Shown here: positions 39,923-49,437 of the stretch, in pieces | Position numbering within the stretch: the first letter of the stretch is position 1 | How the letters are laid out: each line of letters opens with the position of its first letter | NCBI GenBank assembly: GCA_003265685.1 | Contig: KZ836110.1 | Span: 1-49,924 of the forward strand | Direction: 5' to 3' | From: Piscinibacter caeni | Lineage (GTDB): Bacteria > Pseudomonadota > Gammaproteobacteria > Burkholderiales > Burkholderiaceae_C | Length of the DNA: 49,924 nt | Made by a program: the position numbers and the translations under genes | Notes under the pieces: generated by a model | Databases searched by the model: none | The model's input: the letters and a program-made list of their open reading frames with translations, nothing else | What the model was told of the DNA's origin: nothing

Positions 39923-40911
39923 CCCCTGCTGCCGCGCTGCCGATGGGCAGCGAGCCCCGCGTGCCCTTCGTGCCGTCGAGCCGGCTGCCCGACCCGGCCG
40001 TCGAGCTGCTCGACCCGGCCTTCGCCGCGCTGCGCCTGTACGGCGGCACCGTCGAGCAGCTCGTCACCGGGCTGCGCTGGGCCGAGGGGCCGGTGTGGTT
40101 CGGCGACCTGCGTTGCCTGCTCGTCTCCGACATCCCGAACGACCGGATCGTGCGCTGGGACGAGGCCAGCGGCGCGACCAGCGTGTTCCGCGCCCCGTCG
40201 GGCCATTCGAACGGCCTGGCGCGCGATGCGCAGGGCCGGCTGCTCGCCTGCGAGCACCTGGGCCGGCGCGTCACCCGCACCGAGTACGACGGTTCGGTCA
40301 CGGTGCTGGCGGATCGCTTCGACGGCCAGCGCCTGAACTCGCCCAACGACATCGTCTGCCGGCGCGACGGCTCGATCTGGTTCACCGACCCGCCCTTCGG
40401 CATCGGCGGCTGGTGGGAGGGTGAGCCGGCGGCGGCCGAACGCCCGCACGGTGTGTACCGGCTCGGCACCGACGGCCGGCTCGACTGCGTGCTCGACGAC
40501 CTGGCCGGCCCGAACGGCCTGGCCTTCGCCCCCGACGACCGCGTGCTCTACGTGGTCGAGAGCCGCGCGGTGCCGAACCGGCGCATCTGGGCCTGGGACG
40601 TGGATGGCGCAGGGCGCCTCTCGAACAAGCGTCTGCATGTCGACGCCGACGGCGCGGGTGCGCTCGACGGCATCGCGGTCGACCTGCAGGGCAACCTGTG
40701 GTGCGGCTTCGGCAGCGACGGCCGCGCCGGCGCGTCGAGCGAGGCGCTGGACGGCGTGCGGGTCTACGACCGCGGCGGCAAGCCGATCGGCCACATCCAC
40801 CTGCCCGAGCGCTGCGCCAACCTGTGCTTCGGCGGCGCGCGCCGCAACCGACTCTTCATGGCGGCCAGCCACAGCGTCTACGCGCTGGCCGTGAACGTGC
40901 AAGGCGCCTGA
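39919..40911 (+). CDS. SMP-30/gluconolactonase-type lactonase
   Basis: 330 residues, six-bladed beta-propeller of the SMP-30/gluconolactonase/LRE family. Metal-site residues typical of the fold are seen in [10 protein letters not shown] (Glu), [20 protein letters not shown] (Asn and Asp) and GALDGIAVD (Asp). Uronate dehydrogenase releases aldaro-lactones, so hydrolysis of galactaro- or glucaro-lactone to the open acid is the likely job. The start overlaps dctM (ATGA) and the stop overlaps garD (TGATG). The N-terminus has about 30 residues before the propeller and no signal peptide, so the protein is cytoplasmic. Confidence 0.88.
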   Translation: MTPAAALPMGSEPRVPFVPSSRLPDPAVELLDPAFAALRLYGGTVEQLVTGLRWAEGPVWFGDLRCLLVSDIPNDRIVRWDEASGATSVFRAPSGHSNGLARDAQGRLLACEHLGRRVTRTEYDGSVTVLADRFDGQRLNSPNDIVCRRDGSIWFTDPPFGIGGWWEGEPAAAERPHGVYRLGTDGRLDCVLDDLAGPNGLAFAPDDRVLYVVESRAVPNRRIWAWDVDGAGRLSNKRLHVDADGAGALDGIAVDLQGNLWCGFGSDGRAGASSEALDGVRVYDRGGKPIGHIHLPERCANLCFGGARRNRLFMAASHSVYALAVNVQGA

Positions 40912-42461
40912 TGCAGCCGCTGACCCTGCGCATGGACGAGCGCGACAACGTCGCGATCGTCGCCAACGACGGCGGCCTGCCCGCCGGCACCGCCCTGCCC
41001 GGCGGCCCGGTGCTGCTCGACAAGGTGCCGCAGGGCCACAAGGTGGCGCTGCAGGCGATCCCCGCCGGCGCGCCGGTGCTGCGCTACGGCGTCGCGATCG
41101 GCTTTGCGAAGCAGGCGATCGAGGCCGGCCGCTGGGTGCACGAGAAGCTGCTCGAGATGCCCGCCGCGCGCGCGCTCGAGGGCCTGCCGATGGCCACCGT
41201 CACGCCCGCGCCGCAGCCGCCGCTGGAGGGCTTCACCTTCGAGGGCTACCGCAACCCGGACGGCTCGGTGGGCACGCGCAACCTGCTGGCCATCACCACC
41301 ACCGTGCAGTGCGTCGCCGGCGTGGTGGCGCATGCGCTGCAGCGCATCCGCGACGAGCTGCTGCCGCAGTACCCGAACGTCGACGGCGTGGTCGCGCTCG
41401 ATCATGCCTACGGCTGCGGCGTGGCGATCGACGCACCGGACGCGGCGATCCCGATCCGCACGCTGCGCCACATCAGCCTGAACCCGAACTTCGGCGGCGA
41501 GGTGATGGTGGTCAGCCTGGGCTGCGAGAAGCTGCAACCCGAGCGCATGCTGCCACCGGGCACGATCGCGATCGCCGAGGCGGGCGAGGATGCCGGCCTC
41601 GACGTGGTGCGCCTGCAGGACGAGGCGCACGTGGGCTTCGGCTCGATGATCGACTCGATCCTGCGCCAGGCGCGGGTTCACCTCGAGCGGCTGAACCGCC
41701 GCCGGCGCGAGACGGTGCCGGCCAGCGAGCTGGTGGTCGGCGTGCAGTGCGGCGGCAGCGATGCGTTCTCGGGCGTCACCGCGAACCCCGCGGTCGGTTT
41801 CGCGGCCGACCTGCTGGTGCGCGCCGGCGCCACCATCATGTTCAGCGAGAACACCGAGGTGCGCGACGCGGTCGAGCAGCTCACCAGCCGCGCCGCCACG
41901 CCCGAGGTGGCCGAGGCCATCGTGCGCGAGCTGGGCTGGTACGACCGCTACCTGGAGCGCGGCCGGGTCGACCGCAGCGCCAACACCACGCCGGGCAACA
42001 AGGCCGGCGGGCTGTCCAACATCGTCGAGAAGGCGATGGGCTCGATCGTCAAGAGCGGCCGCATGCCGATCGCGCACGTGCTCCCGCCCGGCGAGAAGCT
42101 GCGGCGCGACCAGCGCGGCCTGGTGTTCGCCGCCACGCCGGCCTCGGACTTCATCTGCGGCACGCTGCAGCTGGCCGCCGGCATGAACCTGCACGTCTTC
42201 ACCACCGGCCGCGGCACGCCCTACGGCCTGGCTGCCTGCCCGGTGGTCAAGGTGGCCACGCGCAGCGACCTGGCGCGCCGCTGGCACGACCTGATGGACC
42301 TGAACGCCGGCCAGGTGGCCGACGGCGCGAAGAGCATCGAGGAGATGGGCTGGGCGCTGTTCCGGCTGCTGCTGGACGTGGCCAGCGGCCGGCGCACCTG
42401 GGCCGAGCAGCACCGGCTGCACAACGCGCTGGTGCTGTTCAACCCCGCGCCGGTGACCTGA
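40911..42461 (+). CDS. garD: Galactarate dehydratase
   Basis: 516 residues, UxaA/GarD family. An N-terminal SAF domain (about 1-90) contains [21 protein letters not shown], followed by the large catalytic part with [60 protein letters not shown] and the [21 protein letters not shown] block. These Cys and His positions are those of the iron-dependent enzyme that dehydrates galactarate to 5-dehydro-4-deoxyglucarate. It is the last gene of the plus-strand uronate operon, coupled to the lactonase gene by TGATG. With gudD it lets the cell use both galacturonate and glucuronate. Confidence 0.94.
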   Translation: MQPLTLRMDERDNVAIVANDGGLPAGTALPGGPVLLDKVPQGHKVALQAIPAGAPVLRYGVAIGFAKQAIEAGRWVHEKLLEMPAARALEGLPMATVTPAPQPPLEGFTFEGYRNPDGSVGTRNLLAITTTVQCVAGVVAHALQRIRDELLPQYPNVDGVVALDHAYGCGVAIDAPDAAIPIRTLRHISLNPNFGGEVMVVSLGCEKLQPERMLPPGTIAIAEAGEDAGLDVVRLQDEAHVGFGSMIDSILRQARVHLERLNRRRRETVPASELVVGVQCGGSDAFSGVTANPAVGFAADLLVRAGATIMFSENTEVRDAVEQLTSRAATPEVAEAIVRELGWYDRYLERGRVDRSANTTPGNKAGGLSNIVEKAMGSIVKSGRMPIAHVLPPGEKLRRDQRGLVFAATPASDFICGTLQLAAGMNLHVFTTGRGTPYGLAACPVVKVATRSDLARRWHDLMDLNAGQVADGAKSIEEMGWALFRLLLDVASGRRTWAEQHRLHNALVLFNPAPVT

Positions 42462-42533
42462 GCCGCGCGGCGGCCGTGGGGCCAGTCGACGATTGCCGGT
42501 GATCCTTCACGACCCCGGGTGGGTCCTGCGGCG

Positions 42534-42552
42534 TTGCGTTGCGCAATCGCAA
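42534..42552. repeat. Nested TTGCG/CGCAA dyad upstream of the LivJ-type gene
   Basis: Outer arms TTGCG (42534-42538) and CGCAA (42548-42552) enclose an eight-base palindrome TTGCGCAA (42539-42546), so TTGCG occurs twice in tandem before its complement. It lies 57 bases before the ATG at 42609, inside a 147-base gap otherwise without recognisable signals. It could be an operator, but no cognate regulator is evident. Confidence 0.35.
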
Positions 42553-42608
42553 GTGCGGGCCGCACACTGCCGCCCGATTCCCCCCGAAGGCCGTCGCAGG
42601 AGTCCACG

Positions 42609-43763
42609 ATGTCCGACCGAGTCCGTCGCCTTGCCCCCCTTCCGCGCCGCCGCGACATCTTGCGCCTGGCCGGCGCCGGCGCTGCCTGCCTGGCGGCCCC
42701 GGTGCTGGCCCAGGCGCGCGTGATCCGCATCGGCGCGACCTTTGCCAACAGCGGCCCGGAGAAGGTCAACGGGGCTGGCCTCTTCCAGGGCTCGTCGGCC
42801 TATTTCAACGCGCTCAACCGCGCGGGCGGCATCCACGGGATGAAGGTCGAACTGATCAGCGCCGACGACCAGTTCAATCCGGACCTCGCGAAGCAGAACG
42901 CGCTGGCCTTCCAGGCTGATCCGACCGTGCTGGCGCTGATCCACCCACTGGGCACGCGCCAGACCGCCGCGGCCATGGATGCGGTCAAGGACATGGCCAT
43001 CGTCGGCCCGAACACCGGCACTGTCGCCCTGCGCAAGAAGCCCTCGCCGAACACCTTCTGGGTGCGCGCCAACTACGACCAGGAAGTCGAGCGCCTGATC
43101 CGCACCGCGACCACGCTGGGCATCTCGCAGATCGGCCTGGTGCACCCGAAGGATCAGCTCGGCGCCGGCCTGCTGGCCGCGTTCAACGCCGCGTGCGAGA
43201 AGTTCAAGGTCAAGCCCGCCGTCATCGCGACGACGCCCAGCACCGTCAGCCCCGAAGTCGGTCCCGCCGCGCAGGAGATCGCCAAGGTCGCGCCGCAGGT
43301 CGTCATCATGGGCCTGGGCGCCGGCACCGCGCCGCTGTTCGTGCGCGCGTTGCGCCAGGCCGGCGCCTCGAGCACGATCTATGGCCTGTCGATCGCGATG
43401 AGCGCGCAGAACATCCGCGACCTCGGCGACCTGGCCCGTGGCCTGGGCTTCTCGATCATCGTGCCCTCGCCGTTCGCGACCAAGTACGAGATCGTGCGTC
43501 GCTACCAGGCCGACATGGAGGCCAGCGGCTCGTCCGACTTTTCACTGCCGAGCCTGGAGGGCTACATCGATGCCCGCGTGCTGGCCGAGGGACTGCGCCG
43601 CGCCGGGCCGGCACCGACACGGGCCTCGCTGGTCGCCGCACTGGAGCAGATCGAGATCCTCGACCTGGGCGGTCTGCGCGTCGGTTACGGCAAGGGCACC
43701 CGCGAAGGCAGCCAGTTCGTCGACGTGGCGGTGATCGGCAGCGGCGGCCGCTTCATGAGCTGA
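42609..43763 (+). CDS. Tat-exported LivJ-type ABC transporter binding protein
   Basis: 384 residues, periplasmic-binding protein type 1 (Peripla_BP_6, branched-chain amino acid/amide family). The signal peptide has the twin-arginine stretch RRRDIL (13-18) and an AQA cleavage site near residue 36, so export is probably by Tat. The IGATFANSGPEKVNG start, GGIHGMKVELISADDQFNP and IGPNTG-like VGPNTGTVALR blocks fit the family. AGGAG precedes the ATG. The gene stands alone on its strand; permease and ATPase genes may be those beyond 49438. Ligand unknown, possibly an amino acid, amide or aromatic acid. Confidence 0.88.
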   Translation: MSDRVRRLAPLPRRRDILRLAGAGAACLAAPVLAQARVIRIGATFANSGPEKVNGAGLFQGSSAYFNALNRAGGIHGMKVELISADDQFNPDLAKQNALAFQADPTVLALIHPLGTRQTAAAMDAVKDMAIVGPNTGTVALRKKPSPNTFWVRANYDQEVERLIRTATTLGISQIGLVHPKDQLGAGLLAAFNAACEKFKVKPAVIATTPSTVSPEVGPAAQEIAKVAPQVVIMGLGAGTAPLFVRALRQAGASSTIYGLSIAMSAQNIRDLGDLARGLGFSIIVPSPFATKYEIVRRYQADMEASGSSDFSLPSLEGYIDARVLAEGLRRAGPAPTRASLVAALEQIEILDLGGLRVGYGKGTREGSQFVDVAVIGSGGRFMS

Positions 43764-43776
43764 CCGCCGCGGCCGT

Positions 43777-46700
43777 TCAGGCCAGGTGGCGCAGCTCCCG
43801 CAAGGCCACCGACAGCATCGCCAGGTCGGCCGACTTGGCGTCCGCCAGCTCGGCGAGCAGCTTGCCGGCGCGCTCCAGCACCGCGGCGTTGCGCTCCTCC
43901 CAGGCGGCCAGGCGCTGCGCCGCGCTGCCCTCGCCCGCGGACACCGCGTCCTGCGTGATGGCGCGCTGCAGGCCAGCCAGGTCGTCGCGCAGCGCGCCCT
44001 TGGCCAGGCCTTGCCAGTGGCTGCCGCCAGGCAGCGCGTCGACCTGCGTGCGCAGGCGCGCCAGGCCGAGCCGCGCGCCGATCGCAGCGAATACCTCGGC
44101 CACCTCGGGCAGCGGGCGCTGCGCGGCCTCGGCGACCTCGGCCACGTCGAGCGCGGCCACCAGGCCGTCGGCACAGGCGATGCGCGCGGCCAGCGGCGCC
44201 GGCACGCCGGCGGCGACCCAGCCCTGCGTGCGCGGCTGCGCCGCCTCGGCCGGCTCGAGCCGCTCGCGCAGCGCGGCCACCGCGGGCGTGAAGCGCGCGA
44301 CGGTCTGCTCCATCGGGTCGGCCAGGCGCCGGCTGCGCAGGAACCAGGTGGTGGCACGCGAGGTCAGCCAGCCCTCCTCGATCAGCAGCTCGGCCTGCAG
44401 CGCGTCGGGAACCCGGTTGTCGAGCGCCTCGACCTGCTGCCACAGCCCGACATGGCCGAACACCTCGCGCGCGGCGAGGTAGGCGCGCACCACCTGCGCC
44501 GGCTTCGCGCCGGTGGCCTCGATGATGCGGTGCGTGAAGGTGATGCCGACGCGGTTGACCATGCTGTTGAGCACGTGCGTGGCGACGATCTCGCGCTTGA
44601 GCGGGTGGCGCGGGATCCAGGCGCCGAACTTCTCGCGCAGCAGCGCCGGGAAGTAGCGCGCCAGTGCGCTGCCGACCCACGGGTCCTCGGGCAGGCCACT
44701 GGCGAGGATCTCGTCGAACAGCCACATCTTGGAGTACGCCAGCAGCACCGCACGCTCGGGCGTGGTCAGGCCCTGGCCGTGCGCCTGGCGCTCGGCCAGC
44801 TCTTCGTCGCCGGGCAGGAACTCGACCGCGCGGTTCAGCCGCCCCTGGCGCTCGAGGAAGCGCATGAAGCGGATCTCGGCGTCGAGCAGGCGCGGCCCGA
44901 GCCGGTTCAGCACCGACAGGCACTGGGTCTGGAAGGTGTTGTCGCGCAGCACCAGCGCGGCGACGTCGTCGGTCATCTGCGCCAGCAGCGTGTTGCGCTG
45001 CTTGACGGTCAGCTCGCCATCGGCCACCGCCAGGCCGAGCAGGATCTTGATGTTGACCTCGTGGTCGGAGGTGTCGACACCGGCCGAGTTGTCGATCGCG
45101 TCGGTGTTGATGCGCACGCCCGCCTGCGCCGCCTCGACGCGGCCGCGCTGCGTGAATCCGAGGTTGCCGCCCTCGCCGATCACCTTGCAGCGCAGCTGCC
45201 GGCCGTCGATGCGGATCGCGTCGGTGGCGCGGTCGCCGACCTCGGCATGTGTCTCGCCGCTCGCCTTCACGTAGGTGCCGATGCCGCCGTTGTAGAGCAG
45301 GTCCACCGGCGCGGCCAGGATGGCCGAGAGCAGCTCGTTGGGCGCGAGCCGCTCGGCCGTGATGCCGAGCACCGCGCGCACCTGCGGCGAGACGGGAATC
45401 GACTTCTCGCTGCGCGCCCATACGCCGCCGCCGGCGGAGATCTTCTGCAGGTCGTAGTCGGCCCAGCTCGAGCGCGGCAGCGCGAACAGGCGCTCGCGCT
45501 CGGCGAACGAGACCGCCGGGTCCGGATCGGGGTCGAGGAAGACATGCCGGTGATCGAAGGCCGCCACCAGGCGGATGTGGCGCGACAGCAGCATGCCGTT
45601 GCCGAACACGTCGCCGCTCATGTCGCCGATGCCGACGACGGTGAAGTCCTGGCTCTGCGTGTCCACGCCCAGCTCGCGGAAGTGGCGCTTGACGCTCTCC
45701 CACGCGCCGCGCGCGGTGATGCCCATGCCCTTGTGGTCGTAGCCGGCGCTGCCGCCGGAGGCGAAGGCGTCGCCCAGCCAGTGGCCGTATTCGGCGCTGA
45801 CGGCGTTGGCGAAGTCGGAGAAGGTTGCGGTGCCCTTGTCGGCGGCAACGACGAGGTACGGGTCGTCGCCGTCGTGCCGCAGCACCTGCGGCGGCGCCAC
45901 CACCTGGCCGGCGACGAGGTTGTCGGTCAGGTCGAGCAGGCCGCGCAGGTAGTCCTGGTAGCAGGCCACGCCTTCCTTCATGAAGGCGTCGCGGTCGGCG
46001 GCCGGCGGCGCCTTCTTCAGCACGAAGCCGCCCTTGCTGCCCACCGGCACGATGACGGTGTTCTTCACCATCTGCGCCTTCACCAGGCCGAGCACCTCGG
46101 TGCGGAAGTCTTCCGCCCGGTCGCTCCAGCGCAGGCCGCCGCGCGCGACCTTGCCGCCGCGCAGGTGGATGCCCTCGAACCTGGGCGAGTAGACGAAGAT
46201 CTCGTACAGCGGCCGCGGCTCGGGCAGGCCCGGCACCTTGGCCGACTCGAACTTGAACGACAGGAAGGGCCGCCGCGGCCCGGGGGCGCCGGAGTGGCCC
46301 GTGCCGGTGCGCCAGAAGTTCGTGCGCAGCGTGGCGCGCACCAGCGCCAGCAGCTGGCGCAGCACGCGGTCTTCCGACAGGTTGGCCACCTTCTCGAGCG
46401 CCTGCTCGATCGCGTTGCCCTGGGCACGCTCGCCCTCGGCGTCGCGGCCGGCCGGGTCGAAGCGCAGCTTGAACAGCAGCACCAGCATGCGCGCGATGCG
46501 CGGGTGCGCCACCAGCGTGGCCTCGATGGCCGCCTGCGAGATCGCGAAGCCGATCTGCTTGAGGTACTTCGCGTAGGCGCGCAGCACCACCACCTCGTCG
46601 GCGGCCAGCCCGGCACGCAGCACCAGGCGGTTGAAGCCGTCGTTCTCGATCTCGCCGCGGAAGGCGCGCGCGAAGGTGTCCTCGAACAGGCGCGCCAGCG

Positions 46701-48576
46701 TGTCGGGCTCCTGCTCCTCGCTGCCGGGCGCGCTCAGCTCGAAGTCGTAGATGCCGATGGCCGCGTCGCTGTCCTCCAGGCGGGCCGAATGCTCGGCCAG
46801 CACGCGCACGCCCAGGTGCTCGAGCATCGGCAGGCTGTCGGATAGCACCACCGGCTCGCCGAGCCGGTAGACCTTGAAGCCGAGCTGGCCGGCCGCCGCG
46901 CCGAGCGGGCGGTACAGCGCCAGGGCCAGCGGCTGCTCGGGTGTCAGCGTGTCGATCTTGCGCACGTCGGCCACCGCGGCGCGCGGGCTCACGCGCTCGC
47001 GGTAGGCGGCCGGGAAGGCGGCCGCCCAGCGCTTGAAAAGCACCAAGCCGCGCGCCTCGCCCTCGGCCTCGACCAGCGCGTCGCGCAGCTGGTCGGGCCA
47101 GCGCCGCGCCGCCTGCGCCAGGCGCGCCTCGAGCGTGCGGCGGTCCACCTCGCGCACGGCGCCGGGCACGGTGCGGATCGTGAAGCGGATGCGCGCCAGC
47201 GCGGTGTCGCCGAGCTGCACCTCGAAGTCGGCCGCGCTGCCGCCGAAGGCCTCGCCGAGCAGGCGCTGGCAGCGGACGCGCAGCTCGGTCGAGTAGGCCT
47301 CGCGCGGCACGTACAGCAGGCAGCTGACGAAGCGGTCGAACGGGTCGCGCCGCACGAACAGGCGCAGGCGCTGCCGCTCGCCGAGCGCGAGGATGCCCAG
47401 CGCGGTGTCGTACAGGTCGTCGTCGCCGATCTGGAACAGCTCGTCACGCGGGAAGGTCTCGAGGATGTGGTCGAGCGCCTTGGCGAGGTGGCCGCCCGGC
47501 GGCAGCCCGGCGCGGCGCGCCAGGGCCTCGACCTTGCCGCGCAGCAGCGGCGTCTCGGCCACCCGCGCGGCGTAGGCCGTGGCGGTGAACAGGCCGAGGA
47601 AGCGGTGCTCGCCCACCACGCGGCCCTGCGCGTCGTAGCGCTTGATGCCGACGTAATCCGTATAGCCCGGGCGGTGCACCGTCGAGCGGGTGTTGGCCTT
47701 GGTGACGATCAGCACCGGCGCCGGCGCACGCGCCAGCGTGCCGGCGCCCGGCGGCAGCGGCACGACCGCCGCGCCCTCGCCGGCCGCCTCGCGCAGCACG
47801 CCCAGGCCGCTGCCGGGCACCAGTTGCAGCGCGTCGGCCCCGCCATCGGCGACCACCAGGTCGTGGCGGCGGTAGCCGAGCAGCGTGAAATGGTCGTCGG
47901 CCAGCCACTGCACGAAGGCGCGGCTCTCGGCCACCAGCGCGGCATCGAGCGCCGGCGGCGCCGTCGCCAGCTCGTGTTCGGCCTCGGCCAGCTTGTCCAG
48001 CATGGGCTGCCAGTCCTCCACCGCGGCGCGCACATCGCCCAGCACGCGCTCGAGGCCGGCCACCAGCTCGGCACGCTGCGCCGCGTCGACGATGCGGTCC
48101 ACCTCGACCAGCATCCACGACTCGCCGCGCGCCGTGGGCGCGTCGCCGGGCAGCTGCAGCGACTGCAGCTGGCCGGCCGCGTCGCGCGTCACGCCGAAGA
48201 TCGGGTGCACGACCAGGTGCAGGGTCAGCCCGTGGCGGTGGATCTCGGCGCTGGCCGAATCCACCAGGAAGGGCATGTCGTCGTTGACGATCTGCAGCAC
48301 CGAGTGGCGCGAGGCCCAGCCCTGCTCCTCCACCGTCGGGTTCAGCAGCCGCACCTTGGGCCGGCCCGGCAGGCGCTGCGCGCCGAACTGCCAGTGCGCC
48401 AGCAGCGCGCCGTACAGGTCTTCCGCGGGGCGCTCCGCCAGGTCGTCGAGGTCGAGCTGGCGCAGGTGCGCCTGCACGAAGGTCTCGAAGCCGGGGCGCT
48501 GCGCCGCGGCCGGCGCCGCCAGGGCGAGCACGGCCTCGGCGCGCTCCTGGCGCAGCGAATCGGGGGCGGGCGACAT
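43777..48576 (-). CDS. NAD-dependent glutamate dehydrogenase, large (about 180 kDa) type
   Basis: 1599 residues in one uninterrupted frame. N-terminal ACT-like regulatory regions (about 30-700) precede the catalytic part, where VPVGSKGGFVLKKAPP (about 845-860) holds the substrate-binding lysines, and the NAD domain around 1000-1200 includes VGIGDMSGDVFGNGM and GEGGNLGFTQRGR. A helical C-terminal region follows. This is the GDH180 class, which catabolises glutamate to 2-oxoglutarate and ammonium and is allosterically controlled in studied members. It converges on the LivJ-type gene with a 13-base gap. Its 129-base upstream gap holds a dyad at 48634-48652. Confidence 0.95.
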   Translation of the reverse strand: MSPAPDSLRQERAEAVLALAAPAAAQRPGFETFVQAHLRQLDLDDLAERPAEDLYGALLAHWQFGAQRLPGRPKVRLLNPTVEEQGWASRHSVLQIVNDDMPFLVDSASAEIHRHGLTLHLVVHPIFGVTRDAAGQLQSLQLPGDAPTARGESWMLVEVDRIVDAAQRAELVAGLERVLGDVRAAVEDWQPMLDKLAEAEHELATAPPALDAALVAESRAFVQWLADDHFTLLGYRRHDLVVADGGADALQLVPGSGLGVLREAAGEGAAVVPLPPGAGTLARAPAPVLIVTKANTRSTVHRPGYTDYVGIKRYDAQGRVVGEHRFLGLFTATAYAARVAETPLLRGKVEALARRAGLPPGGHLAKALDHILETFPRDELFQIGDDDLYDTALGILALGERQRLRLFVRRDPFDRFVSCLLYVPREAYSTELRVRCQRLLGEAFGGSAADFEVQLGDTALARIRFTIRTVPGAVREVDRRTLEARLAQAARRWPDQLRDALVEAEGEARGLVLFKRWAAAFPAAYRERVSPRAAVADVRKIDTLTPEQPLALALYRPLGAAAGQLGFKVYRLGEPVVLSDSLPMLEHLGVRVLAEHSARLEDSDAAIGIYDFELSAPGSEEQEPDTLARLFEDTFARAFRGEIENDGFNRLVLRAGLAADEVVVLRAYAKYLKQIGFAISQAAIEATLVAHPRIARMLVLLFKLRFDPAGRDAEGERAQGNAIEQALEKVANLSEDRVLRQLLALVRATLRTNFWRTGTGHSGAPGPRRPFLSFKFESAKVPGLPEPRPLYEIFVYSPRFEGIHLRGGKVARGGLRWSDRAEDFRTEVLGLVKAQMVKNTVIVPVGSKGGFVLKKAPPAADRDAFMKEGVACYQDYLRGLLDLTDNLVAGQVVAPPQVLRHDGDDPYLVVAADKGTATFSDFANAVSAEYGHWLGDAFASGGSAGYDHKGMGITARGAWESVKRHFRELGVDTQSQDFTVVGIGDMSGDVFGNGMLLSRHIRLVAAFDHRHVFLDPDPDPAVSFAERERLFALPRSSWADYDLQKISAGGGVWARSEKSIPVSPQVRAVLGITAERLAPNELLSAILAAPVDLLYNGGIGTYVKASGETHAEVGDRATDAIRIDGRQLRCKVIGEGGNLGFTQRGRVEAAQAGVRINTDAIDNSAGVDTSDHEVNIKILLGLAVADGELTVKQRNTLLAQMTDDVAALVLRDNTFQTQCLSVLNRLGPRLLDAEIRFMRFLERQGRLNRAVEFLPGDEELAERQAHGQGLTTPERAVLLAYSKMWLFDEILASGLPEDPWVGSALARYFPALLREKFGAWIPRHPLKREIVATHVLNSMVNRVGITFTHRIIEATGAKPAQVVRAYLAAREVFGHVGLWQQVEALDNRVPDALQAELLIEEGWLTSRATTWFLRSRRLADPMEQTVARFTPAVAALRERLEPAEAAQPRTQGWVAAGVPAPLAARIACADGLVAALDVAEVAEAAQRPLPEVAEVFAAIGARLGLARLRTQVDALPGGSHWQGLAKGALRDDLAGLQRAITQDAVSAGEGSAAQRLAAWEERNAAVLERAGKLLAELADAKSADLAMLSVALRELRHLA

Positions 48577-48633
48577 GGTGTCTCCTCGTCGTTCTGGTGG
48601 CCGCGGAGCTTACGCCCGCGCGGGCCGGCGACG

Positions 48634-48652
48634 CCATGCCGTATGCGCATGG
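48634..48652 (-). promoter_or_regulatory. Dyad upstream of the glutamate dehydrogenase gene
   Basis: CCATGC and GCATGG arms separated by seven bases lie 58 bases upstream of the dehydrogenase start. A 12-base palindrome (TGGCCTAGGCCA, 48676-48687) further upstream sits just after the GntR stop and may be part of an end-of-gene hairpin, though no T-run follows. The dyad is a candidate operator, perhaps for the adjacent GntR protein; no independent support. Confidence 0.3.
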
Positions 48653-48705
48653 TTCATGCCCTTCGGCGCATGGGCTGGCCTAGGCCACCCGGGGCGCCGG
48701 GGCGC

Positions 48706-49434
48706 TCAGCGCGCCTTGCTGCCCTTGGCCGGCGCGGTGCCGAAGATCTGCTCGAAGTCGATGCCGCGCGCGGGTGTCGTCGGCGGCTGGATGCCGGCCT
48801 CGACATGGTCGAGGTGGGTGAGCATCAGCTTTTCGGCGCGGCGCGCGTCGCCGGCCTCGATGGCCTCGACGATGTCGCCGTGCTCGTGCTCGGGGCAGGC
48901 GCTGTGGGCCTGCGCGTCGTACTGCGCGATCACCAGGCTGGTCAGCGCGACCAGGCGGCGCAGGTTGTCGGAGAACAGCCGGTTCTCGGTGATCTCCGCC
49001 AGCCGCACGTGGAACACGCCGGTCAGGCGCGCCAGCTCGGCGCGGTCGCCCGCCGCGCGGGCGCGTGCCTCGGCCTCGAGGTGGCCGCGCATCGGCGCCA
49101 GCGCCTGGCCGCCGTAGCGCGTGGCAAGCTGCGCGGCGATGGCGCGCTCGAGCGCGCGCCGCACCTCGAACACCTGCTGCATGTCGCGCTCGCTCGGCCG
49201 CGCGACGAAGGCGCCGCGGTTCATGTGCAGCTCGACGATCAGCTCCTGGCTCAGCCGCATCAGCACCTCGCGGATGCGGGTGCGGCTGGCGTGGAAGGCC
49301 TGCGCGAGGCGCTCCTCGCTGAGCTTGGTGCCGGGCAGCAGGCGGCGGTCGCTGATCGCCGCGTAGATGCGCTCGTAGATCTCCTGGTTGCTCAGCTCGC
49401 TCACGTCGTCGTCAGTGGGCCCGGGGGATGGCAT
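48706..49434 (-). CDS. GntR-family regulator, FCD type
   Basis: 242 residues. The winged helix-turn-helix is at about 15-80 (KLSEERLAQAFHASRTRIREVLMRLSQELIVELHMNRGAFVA) and the FCD domain at about 88-215, with the metal-binding pattern of Asp/His residues (VFHVRLAEITENRLF and a CPEHEHGDIVEAIEAGD helix). The ATG at 49434 lies three bases beyond the stop of the LivF-type gene, so it is the tail gene of that transport operon and probably regulates it. Control of the glutamate dehydrogenase gene 129 bases downstream is possible. Ligand unknown. Confidence 0.92.
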   Translation of the reverse strand: MPSPGPTDDDVSELSNQEIYERIYAAISDRRLLPGTKLSEERLAQAFHASRTRIREVLMRLSQELIVELHMNRGAFVARPSERDMQQVFEVRRALERAIAAQLATRYGGQALAPMRGHLEAEARARAAGDRAELARLTGVFHVRLAEITENRLFSDNLRRLVALTSLVIAQYDAQAHSACPEHEHGDIVEAIEAGDARRAEKLMLTHLDHVEAGIQPPTTPARGIDFEQIFGTAPAKGSKAR

Positions 49435-49437
49435 GCA

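Noticed and set aside
43786-46845. 1019-codon plus-strand open frame opposite the glutamate dehydrogenase gene
   Set aside because: Low-complexity antisense translation with no recognisable domain; typical of very high GC third positions.
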